Source: Sipunculus nudus
Lineage: Eukaryota; Annelida; Sipuncula; Golfingiida; Sipunculidae
Reading direction: 5' to 3'
Length of the DNA stretch: 64,000 nucleotides
Assembly: GCA_026874595.1 (NCBI GenBank)
Contig: CM049307.1
Location: 22,545,079 to 22,609,078, forward strand
Each line of letters begins with the position of its first letter. The first letter of the stretch is position 1. Below the pieces are notes generated by a model that did no database searches, was not told the origin of the DNA, and saw only the letters and a list, made by a program, of their open reading frames with translations. Shown here in pieces: positions 24,843 to 36,801 of this stretch. Both the position numbers and the translations under genes were made by a program.

Positions 24843-25571
24843 TTATCTGTCCGCGAGAATATCTTTCAGAGCAGAAATGTAGCTCTGCGCCATTTGTAAT
24901 GTTTCGTATTTAGAGAGCTGTCGTCCTGCGTTGTGTGAGGGTATAACAGCCCGCAGTTGATCAAATGCTACGTTTAGACTGCGCATGCGCCTGCGTTCAC
25001 GAGCATTCGCTGCCAAACGACGGTGTTTGCTATTTCCAGAAAATGATGAATCACTGTCAAGTTCTTGTTCCGGAAACGTTTCCTGTTTCAGCGTGTGATT
25101 AAACTCGGATGCCCCTCTCATTGCTTTGGGTGGTTTAGGCAGATAACGTTTTTCATCATGTATATTTAAAATGTTCTTTCGCTTCCGAGTTTTGTCCTTA
25201 AACACTGATGAAGAGCCGCTTGCTGAAATGTTGTTTAGCACTGCACAGGTGGTTGTTAGCTTGTCTCCGAAGCCAGCTGCCAGGAAACACTCAAACCCCT
25301 CTTCTTCATCATAAATATTTTTCTTTCTGCGCATCATGTCCATCGATGATTTGTTTTTTGGTTGCATGTATTCCTCTTGAGTTGTTAAGTCAGATTGTAG
25401 GGTTCTTCCTGGCCTTGGCGAGGCGCAGTTTAAGCCGTTTCCGATACATTGAGGAAAACCATCAGTTTCTCCAAGGTGTCCTGATGTCGTTATGACAGTC
25501 ATTGCGTTCAGGAAAAATAACTTCCGATTACAACTGTTGTCAGGTATGAACAAAGATGTGGAGCATTTCAT
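24843..25571 (-). CDS. Atoh1: Atonal-family bHLH transcription factor (Atoh1/Atoh7 group), intronless
   Basis: This is a 242-residue single-exon frame ending in TAA (24843-24845). The last ~60 residues are a complete bHLH domain. The basic region is [13 protein letters not shown], then helix 1 [15 protein letters not shown], a short loop, and helix 2 [28 protein letters not shown] and KYETLQMAQ are hallmark residues of the Atonal group, which bind E-boxes as E-protein heterodimers and specify sensory and neural precursors. The bHLH at the extreme C-terminus, with a long Ser/Lys-rich N-terminus, matches the layout of Drosophila Atonal. I start at the ATG at 25571 ([14 protein letters not shown]). 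The frame stays open upstream only to a TTG at 25616. The gene is isolated: no other supported gene lies between 0.5 and 45.5 kb. Atoh1 versus Atoh7 orthology cannot be settled by eye. Confidence 0.9.
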   Translation of the reverse strand: MKCSTSLFIPDNSCNRKLFFLNAMTVITTSGHLGETDGFPQCIGNGLNCASPRPGRTLQSDLTTQEEYMQPKNKSSMDMMRRKKNIYDEEEGFECFLAAGFGDKLTTTCAVLNNISASGSSSVFKDKTRKRKNILNIHDEKRYLPKPPKAMRGASEFNHTLKQETFPEQELDSDSSFSGNSKHRRLAANARERRRMRSLNVAFDQLRAVIPSHNAGRQLSKYETLQMAQSYISALKDILADR

Positions 25572-25625
25572 AGATCTGTTTTTATTACGGACCCCACGCT
25601 GCGGCCGTTCACACAACCGAGGCGT

Positions 25626-25752
25626 TGATTGGTTGTGAGACAGTTATTTTGACCAATCACAGCAGGGTGCCTTGGCCGGCTCGCCTTTGGGAGTGCTCTG
25701 TCATCCTCCCCCCTGCGCTTGGCAAACTGATATGACGCATACTTTATAAATT
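25626..25752 (-). promoter_or_regulatory. Probable promoter/5' region of the bHLH gene
   Basis: On the minus strand there is a TATA-like TTTATAAAGT (25741-25752) and two CCAAT-type motifs in opposite orientations: ACCAATCAA at about 25626-25634, and ATTGG at about 25653-25657. If transcription starts about 30 bp after the TATA motif, the 5'UTR would be about 140 nt and include a 15-codon upstream ORF beginning GGATGACAG. Alternatively the CCAAT motifs mark a start closer to the ATG. Confidence 0.4.
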
Positions 25753-25759
25753 GCATCTA

Positions 25760-26365
25760 CTGATGGGGATTTATTAACCTGTCACGTATTTACTGGAACA
25801 GTTAAATGGTCCATGCAGGACTCACGGGGGCGATGTAATAGACTGTTGTATCACCATGTATGCTTGAAAGCGTACCTTATTTTCCAATTAAATAGTACCC
25901 GGATCATGCGATTTCTTGAAAGTAAATAGATAAAATTAAATATGTTCCCTCGAATGCTAGTTTATTATTCTTCCAATACATGTACACCGAACTGGCATTC
26001 AGTTATGTAAAAAAATACTGGTTTTTAAAGCAAGACTTTTATTTGTAGCGATTTTAACACACGGATGCTGCCAATGATATATACACATATTTAGTCAATT
26101 ATGTAAATTAAATTTATGCAATTTATATTTTTGCAATTTTATATATCATTTTTATGAACTTTAGAAATTAAAGGGGAAAATTAGGTCCCCCGCGTCTATA
26201 TTTCAGTATTTTTTGTCTTTTTAATTCAAACGTTCATGTCCTTTTTTTCTATATATCTTTTACAGTATAAGATGTTTGAGGAAGTACAGATGATTGAATT
26301 ATATTATAATTATTATTTTATAGAAACATGTCAGACCTTGTATAAGTTTGGCGTATCAACAGAGG
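25760..26365. other. Upstream region of the bHLH gene, nothing recognised
   Basis: AT-rich, no gene. May hold regulatory sequence but no motif cluster stands out. Confidence 0.35.

Positions 26366-26368
<3 letters not shown>

Positions 26369-26430
<62 letters not shown>
26369..26430. repeat. (TA)n microsatellite
   Basis: About 31 TA units. A second array of about 21 units follows at 26463-26506, separated by 32 bp of unique sequence. Confidence 0.95.
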
Positions 26431-26433
<3 letters not shown>

Positions 26434-26461
26434 CAAGACTTTAACTCTACATTGGTTTCCT

Positions 26462-26462
<1 letters not shown>

Positions 26463-26506
<44 letters not shown>
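26463..26506. repeat. (TA)n microsatellite
   Basis: About 21 TA units, a partner to the array just upstream. Confidence 0.95.
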
Positions 26507-26507
<1 letters not shown>

Positions 26508-26818
26508 CTTAAAATTTCATCGAGGTCAGGTAGTGTGCAAGCTGTATTCTAGAATAATTTGGGTATTTGTAAATGCCAAAAGGCATATATTTTGACATCA
26601 ATAAAACTGTTACATTTTGGTTATATTTTGTATTGCAAAATCACTGAGAGAATAAACTTCTTGTCCACAGAAGCACGTACGTTTATTTATCTTCATCAAA
26701 TATTAATGTGTCGTTTGAGTTTTTAATTTTAAAGACATAGAGTTTTTACTCACATAATTAGTTTTCTGAAAGATTGTTTTAATATTTACCTACAATAAGG
26801 CGCACACATGTACAAACA

Positions 26819-26876
26819 CACTTACGTTGTTGCAAGTTGCCAAAATCTTCTATGGCAACTTGCAACAACGTAAGTG
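26819..26876. repeat. Perfect 24-bp inverted repeat with 10-nt loop
   Basis: The left arm begins CACTTACGTTGTTGC and ends TTGCCA (26819-26842). The loop is aaatcttcta (26843-26852). The right arm (26853-26876) is the exact complement over all 24 positions. It lies about 1.2 kb upstream of the bHLH gene. A recent foldback is the simplest reading. The length would also fit a hairpin RNA, although perfect pairing is unusual for an animal miRNA precursor. Confidence 0.85.
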
Positions 26877-26889
26877 CAATTGTCGCCAA

Positions 26890-27745
26890 CAGGAAAATAA
26901 ATGGTAACAAATTAAATCGATTTTCATGTCAATTTTAATTATTTCGTTCCAAAACGTTAAGCAAGGCGCGGTGATCTTGAATTCAGTGAGAACGATTAAT
27001 GAACGTGTATAAAACTTCAAATGTCATCCACAGGGCCCTATTATATTTCACCAATTGATGTATCTGGCCCAAAACAGACCAGAGCAAAAATGTGATTCAC
27101 CACTTCACCAATCAAGCGTGCTTGACACGTGACTCTCTGAATGGCCACGTGGCCATGAAAGCCCTCGGTGAAATCGAAGCCAGGTCGTCTGTATTGCATT
27201 CTGGTGTGATGTATCGATCATCTGGGTAGTGATACAGGGTTGATGTTTCCATTACATCTCCCTGCTCTCAACCACTCGTGTCATGGACTGTTGGTCGTGT
27301 GTTTCATTTGTTCTCTACCTGATGGGCCTCCCGGTTGTAATCCCACAATCCTTCCGCCATCGTCAGAACTTGCCCCTCTCTTCCCGGTACCAGACCAGCT
27401 TCTATTGTGCGTCTCATGTGCCTTGGATTCCGTCCCGTCACGGCTAATCTGTTCGGCAAACATCGGCCGATCAGGGGTTCCGGTGCTACCCGGTGGGATG
27501 TGAAAGTTCTAATGACACTTCATTATCAAACAGGAATGCATCATTTCTGCGGGTTACATGAAAGTACTGCCGTGCAGTTCATTTGATCAAATATATATCT
27601 TTGATCGAACGAATCCGTCTGATCGAGAACATTTAATGCACAATTTAGATATGTTTGAATTCTTTTTCGTAAAATCTTTTAATGAAAGGTGTCATCGATG
27701 CATAATTTATTGTAAAATAAACGCCTTTCCGTATACCTAGGTCGC
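26890..27745. other. Intergenic, no gene called
   Basis: Moderate GC near 27050-27500, with overlapping open frames on both strands (27240-27503 and 27281-27463). Neither shows a recognisable domain or splice context. The region could be exonic in an unseen gene, but nothing supports that. Confidence 0.3.
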
Positions 27746-27748
27746 GTA

Positions 27749-28225
27749 TTGTTTCCGTCAGGCGGCGACCTTCATCAACTCAGTGTCGTTGGATGCAGTT
27801 GATCCGGTCAGCATATATATTCGGCCACGGTCGAATTGGTTTGCTGTATTCCCAGAGCCTTGAATCCCTGTAAACATGATATAAGTGTTTTGTCAAGGTA
27901 TATATTTTGATAATAAAATATTCTGAGCCGGTTTCAGACCTCTGGGCGTGAAAACGTCCCGCCTTATCTTTCAGAAAATATATCTTGACAATCATAAATC
28001 ATGTTTTTATAGGTTTTCAAGCGCCTGTGGTGTATTAATTATCGTGACGGCATTTGGATATGAGTTCACTTCCATTATAATAAGTTTCAGATGCCATATC
28101 CAAATGCCGTCACATAAACAAACAGCAAAACAGCAAACCCTTTCGACCGTAGCCGAAAAAGCCGACCGGATCAACTGCACCTGACGAAACTGAGTTGCTT
28201 GAAGGTTGCCGCAAAACAACATCAA
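27749..28225. mobile_element. MITE with long imperfect TIRs
   Basis: The left end includes ACCTTCATCAACTCAGTGTC then TGCAGTTGATCCGGTC. The inverse of the right end reads ACCTTCAAGCAACTCAGTTTC then TGCAGTTGATCCGGTC. Homology extends over roughly 60-70 bp per arm with scattered mismatches. An internal hairpin with exact 18-bp arms (28044-28061 and 28096-28113, GTGACGGCATTTGGATAT and its inverse) surrounds a 34-nt loop. No coding capacity. Confidence 0.65.
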
Positions 28226-28329
28226 CATCCTCAATGCATCTCCACAATATCTATAAGATATAAAAGCTTATTTGGATCAACGTTCTCTTGAGCGCCTGAT
28301 GCTTTTGTCACTATACCAAGTTATAGATT

Positions 28330-28765
28330 ATTTGGAAATGCCTTTCTTCTTGGGTATCCGTCTTCATTAATTCAGAGGCTTCAGCGATTCAGAACAACGC
28401 AGCCCGTATACTAAATGGTTGTGACAAGTATGATCACATTACACCTGCACATGTATCGCGTGAGCTGCACTGAGCGCTAAAATTCAAGGTAGCCGACTGG
28501 CCATACTACTTTTCAAGACCAAACATCGCATAGCTCCGATCTACATACAAGATCTAATTCATTCGTACACACCAGGTAAATGCCTCAGATCGGCCGATCA
28601 GAACTTACTTATTGTTCCACGTATATACAAAGTCTTCCATGCATGGTCGCTCAAAGAGCATTTTGTATGGCAGGTCCCATTTAGTGCAATCATTACCTTG
28701 GGAATAAAGAAACGCTCGGAATCTATAGCTACTTTAAAAAAAGCTCAAGACATACTTATTTAAGC
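28330..28765 (+). pseudogene. Remnant of a LINE reverse-transcriptase ORF (C-terminal part)
   Basis: Conceptual translation in shifting frames gives the familiar non-LTR tail order: L.YPSSLIQRLQR, QNNAARIL, YDHITPAH, LLFKTKHRIAPIYIQDL, YTPGKCLRS, NLLIVPR, and a final W-containing block. These motifs follow the polymerase in CR1/Jockey-type LINE ORF2 proteins (established knowledge). At least one frameshift before QNNAARIL, and a TGA where the expected HW motif would be, show it is dead. No upstream RT catalytic core was found. Confidence 0.7.
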
Positions 28766-28769
28766 AATA

Positions 28770-29040
28770 TTTTGATGGCCTGTGTTTTTGCAGATTGTCC
28801 AGGTGTTTGATTTCTAAACCCTAATTTTAACTATACTTTTTATGGGTTTAATGTCTTTAATTGGTTAAATGGAATATCATAGTACATGTATATTCCTGAT
28901 TATGTGCATTTCTTATCTAGTCTAAATAACATCTAAATTTTAGTCTGCATCTTTATTTTTGTCACATCAATTTTTTAAGCAATGCTTGCTTGTAATAGCG
29001 TTTTAAAGCTCAACACCATGGATTTACTCTTTACAAAATA
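28770..29040. other. AT-rich sequence after the LINE remnant
   Basis: No recognised feature. Confidence 0.4.
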
Positions 29041-29042
29041 CA

Positions 29043-29050
29043 TTATTGTT

Positions 29051-29081
<31 letters not shown>

Positions 29082-29090
29082 CTATTATAT
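29043..29090. repeat. (ATT)n microsatellite
   Basis: About 15 imperfect ATT/TTA units. Confidence 0.85.
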
Positions 29091-29258
29091 TTTGCATATG
29101 ACAGAGAGATTAAAAAAAAAATAATTGGAAATTTATCACAATTGGAAAGAAATGATATACCTCTTCCGTTCTTAAAGGGTTATTTTTTATTCGACAAGGT
29201 GGTGTCCATTGAAATATGGCAATATTATAACGACGCATCAAATCTGTTCCAAAATTAA

Positions 29259-29700
29259 ACTGCAATGAAGGAATGGGGTATGCACACTATACTAAGAATA
29301 AAGACAAAGTCATACCTTTAAATGAATTTAAATTAATAATGCAATAAAATCAATATCTGATACGCAGTTCAACCCAAATGACGAAGGCCAAGGTCACTTG
29401 TCACATGCTGGTACATTCAAAAGCTGCTGATTGGACGCTTATTATCAATATATATATTTATCAATGTGACACATGCAAGCAACCCATGCATGCATGTATT
29501 CTAAAAACCATGTATATGTCACTTAATTTGCAACAGGGTCTAGAAGAACCCAGATACTAGTATGTTATTATATATAAATTTTAGTTTCTTTATTATAATA
29601 ATATATGTCCCGTCTTATATGCATTTGGTCCCTCGTTAATTTAAGTGTCAAAATGTGTGATAATATTTAGGTTTTACCGCTGGAACATATCATAATCTAC
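29259..29700 (+). repeat. Diverged direct repeat, copy 1
   Basis: The blocks ctgca(a/g)tgaaggaatgggg, cataccttta, aaggtcacttgtcac, ggtccctcgttaatttaagt and gtgtgataatattta recur in the same order about 790 bp downstream, with many substitutions. Non-coding. Confidence 0.4.
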
Positions 29701-30046
29701 TACACATATCCATGTTCGCCTCTCCCATATATCCATGCATTCCTCCTCTAGCTAAAATTCATGCATTTATTTACGCATATTCATGTTTGGTTTGTGTGTA
29801 CTAAATGCATGCATGTGATAAAACGTGTCCTGCTCTTGATCCTGTCCACATAGAGTTGCCAACGTTAACTAATCGTCGATTTAACTCAACAAACGAGATA
29901 TCTATCGCTAATAAGTGACGCCATTTTGGCTAAAATTAACAACACACTTCTATATACAATCTGTTCCATAGTAGTGGAGCGCCCATTCACATAATTTGTG
30001 AAATATTTCTCATTAACTTACAGATCAGGTCAAAAAGCATTACTAG

Positions 30047-30520
30047 CTGCAGTTAAAGAATGGGGCATAAAACTTTTTAGCTAGAATGAAACCAAAACCG
30101 TACCTTAATATTTTAATGCATAAATTTTATTAATTCATTAGTATCTATATCTGAAAAAGCAGCCTTTTTTACCCAATATCTTAACCCCCAATGAAGGTCA
30201 ACTTTACTGGTCACGTGCTCAAACTAACTAAATGTAAAAACTCTTGATTGGTTGTTTAGAGTCATGAGAATTCTAAGATATGACTGTCAAAGTAGGGGTG
30301 ATGACCATGAGAGACGCCATGTCACGTGATCACAGGTTCAGAAGAACCAGAAGGAAGAAAAATATAAATGGTGCTTTTTGTTATGAAGTTTAACATAAAT
30401 TGCCTTTGGTCTCTCATCAGCTTTAGTGTCAAACTGAGTGATCATATTTAAATTTTTAAAAAATCAAATTTAAAAGAATAATCGCCATATTTCAACAGGC
30501 TTCTACTGCTGAAACAGACT
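30047..30520 (+). repeat. Diverged direct repeat, copy 2
   Basis: Matches copy 1 in order: ctgcagttaaagaatgggg, cgtacctta, aaggtcaactttactggtcac, ggtctctcatcagctttagt, gagtgatcatattta. Probably an old segmental or element duplication. Confidence 0.4.
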
Positions 30521-30524
30521 AGAG

Positions 30525-33497
30525 ATTATCGTTAAGAAAATTAGTTGATGTCGCATTAATTGCAGGGATGTGCATGTCTTTATTCCGAGAAATTCAAAAT
30601 GCAAAAGTGCACGCAACATGGTCTGTTCAACGCCACCCTTAATATGTAATTCTATATTAAATGACTTACGCAGAGTACTGCATGACTGTGATGGCTGGAG
30701 TCAATTAGCTGAAACTGTATTTATAATATTTATTGTAAAAAAATTATAGGTCTGTCCCATGCAGATGTATGTTTTGACCTATAGCACTTCACCCAAATGT
30801 AAAACTAAATACAATGTTTTTTCATAAATCATATTAATTGATAACTTGTATGTTGTCAATAGCTTAAGTATACCGGAGGTTCCGATTCATTCAAAGTAAT
30901 GTAATGTTTCAATAAAATTTCTTTTTGTTCACTGCAGGATATCCTAAAAACCCTCGTTTTGATGCATTATCGAAAATACAACCTCATGCAGGCACCATTA
31001 ACAAGGATAGACGGCATAAAATGTATGCTTAGTTTTTCCGATTTATAATTAAAAAAGAATACTGGTACTTAAATTAAATATATATTGATATTTTGTGGTT
31101 GAGAACTCTACTTTGCATTATCAAGGATATATATTTCCCTTTATCCTGGCCTGGAATGAATCATAGGCGGATATATAAGATGGACAGGGGGCTCCTCCAC
31201 TTTCCACATATACACGTGATATACCGAAAAACAGAACCGCTTAATTATAACATATCCTCTGAAATTCGATATATTTGGATAATTTGAATATTGATGTTTG
31301 CGTATATGTGTATATGTGGTTGAACGTATAAAATAAATGTATATATTATACGCATTTTGCTCATGGAAGATGACGATATGCATGATATTATAATTATATA
31401 TACAAAATAAACATACACAGGTGCAATATGCATGTATTAACTACTTTTCTATTCTTGTTTATTATATCGTGTGAATTTATTATTTATATAGGAGACGAAG
31501 AATGAATATAGAGCTGTACCTTATTTGTTCTCAATCCTCTTGCTATTTTGCGATAAATATCGTTTAAACAAAGAACAGAACTGGATTTTGCATCATGCAT
31601 GATGCATTGCAAACTGCAGTATTTCGCGATTACAGCCTATGTTTTCAATACCTTATTATTCTATATATGTAACTGGAAAACCCCCTCCCTTACGCGTCCA
31701 CCACCCCCCCCCCCCCCCGCCACCTTATTCTTAATCCTGTATCTGATCTTATAGGAATAGGAAAAAAGGCTCGTTTTCTTGTTCGGCTGAAAAACAATTC
31801 ACGTTCATCACACTAATCAAGTGCGGACTATAAGTTAGTGTTAAATTAGCCACCCCCGTGGAGGCCAGCTTGTTAGGTCTTTCATCAGGTTGCATGTCAG
31901 GCAGCCATAGCCTGTAGATCACTGGGGGACCTGAGGCCAGCTGATTCAGCATAATTAGAAGAGCAAGTGGACTTTATGCTCGATTTACTGCAGTCATTCC
32001 TAGTGCTGGCCTGTTGATACAACAGCAATGTCCCACGCGGAGGGCATTTTATGATTGATGACACGATATTACACCCGGGGAGGACGTGCTATTGTAACTC
32101 AACAGCTAGGCAATAGGAAACATTTAAGGATCCATTATTGAGTAATTAGTTTAAGAAGTACCGTGTGCCGTGGGCCTGGCCACACTTCCTAATTACTGGA
32201 CGAAATTTAAGTTCAGACGAGTGCGTACACCTGCACGGCACACGTGTAACGCAGGTTCCAAGGTGGCGCGTGCGTGCTCTCAGCTCTCGCCCTGGTTTTC
32301 GCACCCTCCACACCACAAAGCGAGGCATACATGTTAAACGATCCAGCCGACTACACACACGGTTAAATAGCAGGTTTTAATTACAGGGCACAAGTCATTT
32401 TATTCACTTATTTAGCAACAGGTCATAAATCTTCAATTTAACCAAAGTCAATTTACAGGATAAATCATATACCGTATTGACGCCAGCAATCCCTAGTAAT
32501 CTGATTTTTTTGCTGTGCAAAAACCTGCAATCACGCTAAAAAATGGTGTAGATTTTCACTCAATGTGACGCTTTGATTAGCTGCTAACATTGTTACCGGA
32601 AAATGTATCATTCACTTTCAAGACGATTTGTTTCAAACATCTGTCACACGACTTGGCCCCAGAACTGACGAGCGATAAAAGGTATGAAAAAAAATAATGC
32701 TGGGGGTGTATCTGACATGCGGCAAGTATAACATCTATAGGTGCAAAAAGGAATGCAAATTCAGGATAATAATTATTCCGAAAGATCTGCCTAAATTTGC
32801 GGCCTTATATTTGGATACATTTACAGTTCTTGTATTATTCCGCAATTAGTTAGAAGCGTATATATATATATGTGCTTTAAAAAATATGAAAATGTTTGCT
32901 TTGTATATAAAAATAATTGAGTGTACACGAAGGTGTATGCTTTATGGAGGACATAATTTCTGTGTTATTATTAAATTGAATTCTCTTATAATTAAATATC
33001 AAACATTAACCACAAATGCATATATAATTTGGGGGTTTAAAGTTACAGGTCTTGATATGTTCATGAATAAATAAAAGCTTACAAATCGCGATTTTTATGT
33101 AGCTATTGATATTTTTTATTAATAATAGATAAAATATTCGTATGCCCATACGCTTGAACAATTCTCTCCATAATACCCTTCCTCAGCCTTTTCCAATTCC
33201 ATTTGTCTTCGAAATATATACGAGGATTTGTTGAACCGATTTTAATGAGTGATTCCATATCCTTAACAGACATCCCTAAATATGTATGACATATAATTGA
33301 ATAGTTTTATAAGATTAATATCGCACGTTATTCTTTATCCCGAGAGATTTGTCTGCTTAATTGTACTTGATATTATTTATATAATTAATATTAAATCAAT
33401 TTACTATTTTTCACTTATTTTTATTTCAAACTCCCCATTTTAACGTGATTCAATTTGTCAAAGAAATCAAGGATATTCTTTAATTCTGTTATTTACG

Positions 33498-33536
<39 letters not shown>

Positions 33537-34420
33537 TGTGTGTGTGACTGATCAAACAGGTCTTCCTTCTAGTAAACACAAACAGTTTTATCAAACATGC
33601 ATTTTAGCTATAAACAATACGGGATGGGAAACGTAAATCCTAGTACCGCGGCACCACGCAGGTGTAGTAAATATACAGGAGTTTTTAATCAATGTATGAC
33701 TTCACCGACTGTGAACTTTATGGAGCTTCAGTAATCATCATAAATATTTTTTAGAACGAATTATTAATTTTTTTCATGCATATTTATAACAATGACAATA
33801 AACCACAGGAAACACGTGCTCAATGAGGGCAAAGGTCACCAGTACGCTAATGGTGGCGTTGTGGGTTTCCGACAGACCACCGGGACTCTTTAGGCATCAA
33901 ACATATGCCTATGGAGGGCTTTCAATTTGCCGGGCTGTTAATTCTCGCTAATTTATTCATCCGGCTCGGTGTGACAGTAAATTACCACAAACAGAAGTAG
34001 AGCGCGCCAATGTTTATTTTCTAAACGCATCGTTGTCGGAGCACATGTGCACACCGCACGCTGCCAGACACAAAGTAAACAATAAGAACAAATCGTAATT
34101 AAATCTACTCGTCCTTCAGATGTTATCTAACCCGACTGAAACAGGAACCAGGGACTAAAATTCTTTAATCAATGAATCCGATACTTGTTTCTCTCCCTGG
34201 CGGATAATGCGCCACCGTGGGTTGAGAGGGTAGTTTTACTTGGGGCTATTTGCCCATAAACCATGTCATTTATGATGAACTAACAACATCTCGAGTGAAT
34301 GCGTCAGTTTTCAATTAACGCAGCTACATTTACTTAGAGTATTCAGTTAGTCATGTGGCTTGCTATTAGCATGGGATTACTAGTTACTGATAGACAGCAA
34401 TAATTATCATCAGTATATAT
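30525..34420. other. Intergenic, no gene; two GC-richer patches
   Basis: Mostly AT-rich. A poly-C tract lies at about 31704-31718. A GC/CpG-richer patch at 32150-32330 and another at 33800-34080 lack coding signals. A (TA)n array lies at 33501-33533. The patches could be regulatory for the isolated bHLH gene, but that is inference from composition only. Confidence 0.35.
33501..33533. repeat. (TA)n microsatellite
   Basis: About 16 TA units, then a short (GT)n. Confidence 0.95.
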
Positions 34421-34424
34421 GACG

Positions 34425-34975
34425 ATTCGTCCGCCTGTACTAAGCATTTGGGATCTGTCTATATTATCTGTTACACAATCTGTCCAGTTTTGTATTTTCT
34501 AAACCCTTTTATTTAAACGTTTATAGTGTACATTAATATTTAAAAATCACGGTTCGCCAGTTTTAATAATTCTCATGCAAGGGCGTCTGTTACACGTATA
34601 TGGTTTACATTCGGTCCGTCTGTTTTCTAAGTTTCACAAGTCCGTCTATTTGCATATTCAGTCTCATTCAGTGTTTTCTAAATTTTGCCTATTTTAATCT
34701 TTACTCATTCTGCCTGTTTCAATGTTTTCTCGTTCTGTCTATTAATATTTAATCGAGGTAACAACTTTAATGATTCATAAGTTTGTTTTGAATTGCTCTT
34801 TACTCAATCTGAACATTTAAAGTTAAAAATACTCAATCTATTTTAATGTTTACACATGGTCAATATATTTAAATGTTACATCTCGGTCCACTAATATTAC
34901 TTTTTATCAGTCCGCTCATGTCTATGGTTCCACGGCCCATCTTTTTCACACAGTCAATCTGTTTTATCTTTGATT
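34425..34975 (+). repeat. Degenerate T-rich phrase repeat (tcygtctgttttaatgttttct-like)
   Basis: A loose phrase of about 35-45 bp recurs many times with strong drift: tccgcctg, tctgtccagtttt, tccgtctgttttct, tctgcctgtttcaatg, tcaatctgttttat. It is probably an old satellite and is non-coding. Confidence 0.35.
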
Positions 34976-34979
34976 CATG

Positions 34980-35375
34980 ACTTGTTTTTCCCCGAAGGTA
35001 CCGCTTCACATTGATTCAAATTTTGTACGTCTTCCATATGTTTACCGTTACTTCTGTTTGATATCTCCCCTTTATTTAGGTTTAGCCTCATATTTATATC
35101 ATCAGTTACAGATGTGTTATTTTTACTTACTATAGGATGGATCCCTAGGTGACAGTATAAAAGCACATGTATACTAACTGCTCGTTCTACAATCATAATG
35201 AATGGACAAGTTTCCATTTCTAATAAAATGAATCGGATGCCGTTCACGCATGCAGTGCCGCTCCGTTGCGGCATAGTTGTTTTAATATATGTTACTTTAG
35301 CTATAAGTTATTTTGTAACCCTTCTTTAAAAAAAAGAACCTGATATCTATCACACAGTAAAATGTGCCTTGGCAT
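34980..35375. other. Intergenic, nothing recognised
   Basis: Contains a 99-codon minus-strand frame (34975-35274) without recognisable features. Read as non-coding. Confidence 0.35.
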
Positions 35376-35384
35376 ACAGCTTCC

Positions 35385-35460
35385 TGTGGTTTATTGTAAG
35401 AGCACGGGACTCAGCGCCGGGAGAACGTGAGTTCGAAGCTCAGCCGAGCAGCGGTGACTT
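35385..35460 (+). repeat. tRNA-derived SINE head
   Basis: CCTGTGG, AGAGCACGGGACTCAGC and GTGAGTTCGAAGCTCAGCC align with the second copy at 63898-63975. They give a recognisable pol III A/B-box layout with a degenerate A box. Confidence 0.55.
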
Positions 35461-36277
35461 TATTGTTGGAACCCGTCTGCGGATCTGGCCCATCTGTTTT
35501 TTCATTTTCTTGATGACTTTTGTACTCAGACAAACATTTCTCAGAACTTAAATGGATTTGCCTGCTCTTGGGGTGTCCAACACACTTGCTATTCCCTCTA
35601 AAGCTAAGCCATATACGGCAAGTTTTAACGTTTTCACATCCAGCCTTTTGCTTGTCAAAGAAGCATATTAGAATACCCCACCGCACAACCCAGCTGCGCG
35701 CACCCTCCCCGTACCCCAATCGCTTATCAGTCCTCCTGGACAGCGGCTCATTAGTTGTCCCTGAATGGGGGACTACTTACAGTGTCATGGTGCACTGGAG
35801 GGTGATTGCCTCAGTACTGTGCTGATGCGTTAAACGTATTTTATAACCATTCCCTTTATGTACTGGCAAAACAATACATAAGAAAATGAGTTTACAAAAA
35901 GCAAATTGATGGACATTAAAAACAAGGGACCAACAGGTCACGGCGCTCAGCTGAATTTTGTTATATTTTTGCAAATGCTAAATTTCTATTTCTATTGTTA
36001 CTGTTTTACGATATTAGCATTGAAAAGCTAAGAGGAAATCGTCCTGGCTATGGTGATAATAAAGTTCTTAATATGATTGCCAAACTAATACTATGACATG
36101 ACTGCCATGAACAAAATAGGTTTTTGAGATACTGTGTTGCATACATTTTCAGATGGTCAGACTTACAGGTTGACCGAAAGGATTGATGATTTTATATTTC
36201 ACTTCCTGCTGAGGCAGGGGAATAATAATTTTTTGTTTATATTAAACCATACTTCAACATATCCATTTTGGCATGAG

Positions 36278-36280
<3 letters not shown>

Positions 36281-36343
<63 letters not shown>
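36281..36343. repeat. (TA)n microsatellite
   Basis: About 31 TA units. The array is absent at the corresponding place in the inverted copy (about 44065), so it expanded after duplication or was lost there. Confidence 0.95.
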
Positions 36344-36345
<2 letters not shown>

Positions 36346-36801
36346 GAATAATTTGAATCCTATACATTTTGAAAAAAAAATTAAAAACAAATTTGTGGTA
36401 CAAAAAATATGAAAATATGATATTTGAGAATTATATATTGCATCATTATTTATCCTCAGTTTGGCTTATATCATGTCAACTAATGGATACACATATATGT
36501 TATTGTTAACATTGTTTAAATGTTTAAACTAAAAACTTCGTTTTGCATATTGGAGTTTTAAGTTTAATGGACATGCTTAATTTTACTAACTAAAATAAAA
36601 AGTTAAATAAAATTGACTAAAATTTCCCTTTTCAAATCAGGTATACACACCATTGGTTGTATGCGGAGAAACAATATCATTTTGCTAACTATATTTTATT
36701 AAATATTTTTCAACTTTAATTTAATACTTAAATTAACAGTCAATGAGTTAAACATAGAAACGTACAACATTCAACTATTGTTTATGCATCCTGTCCTGCA
36801 T

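Noticed and set aside
25572-25616. N-terminal extension of the bHLH protein by 15 residues (MCERPQRG...)
   Set aside because: The extension would start on a TTG codon. The first ATG in frame is at 25571, so I used that.
27240-27503. Pro/Ser-rich 87-codon open frame
   Set aside because: Open on both strands because of local GC content. No domain, splice signal or neighbour supports it.
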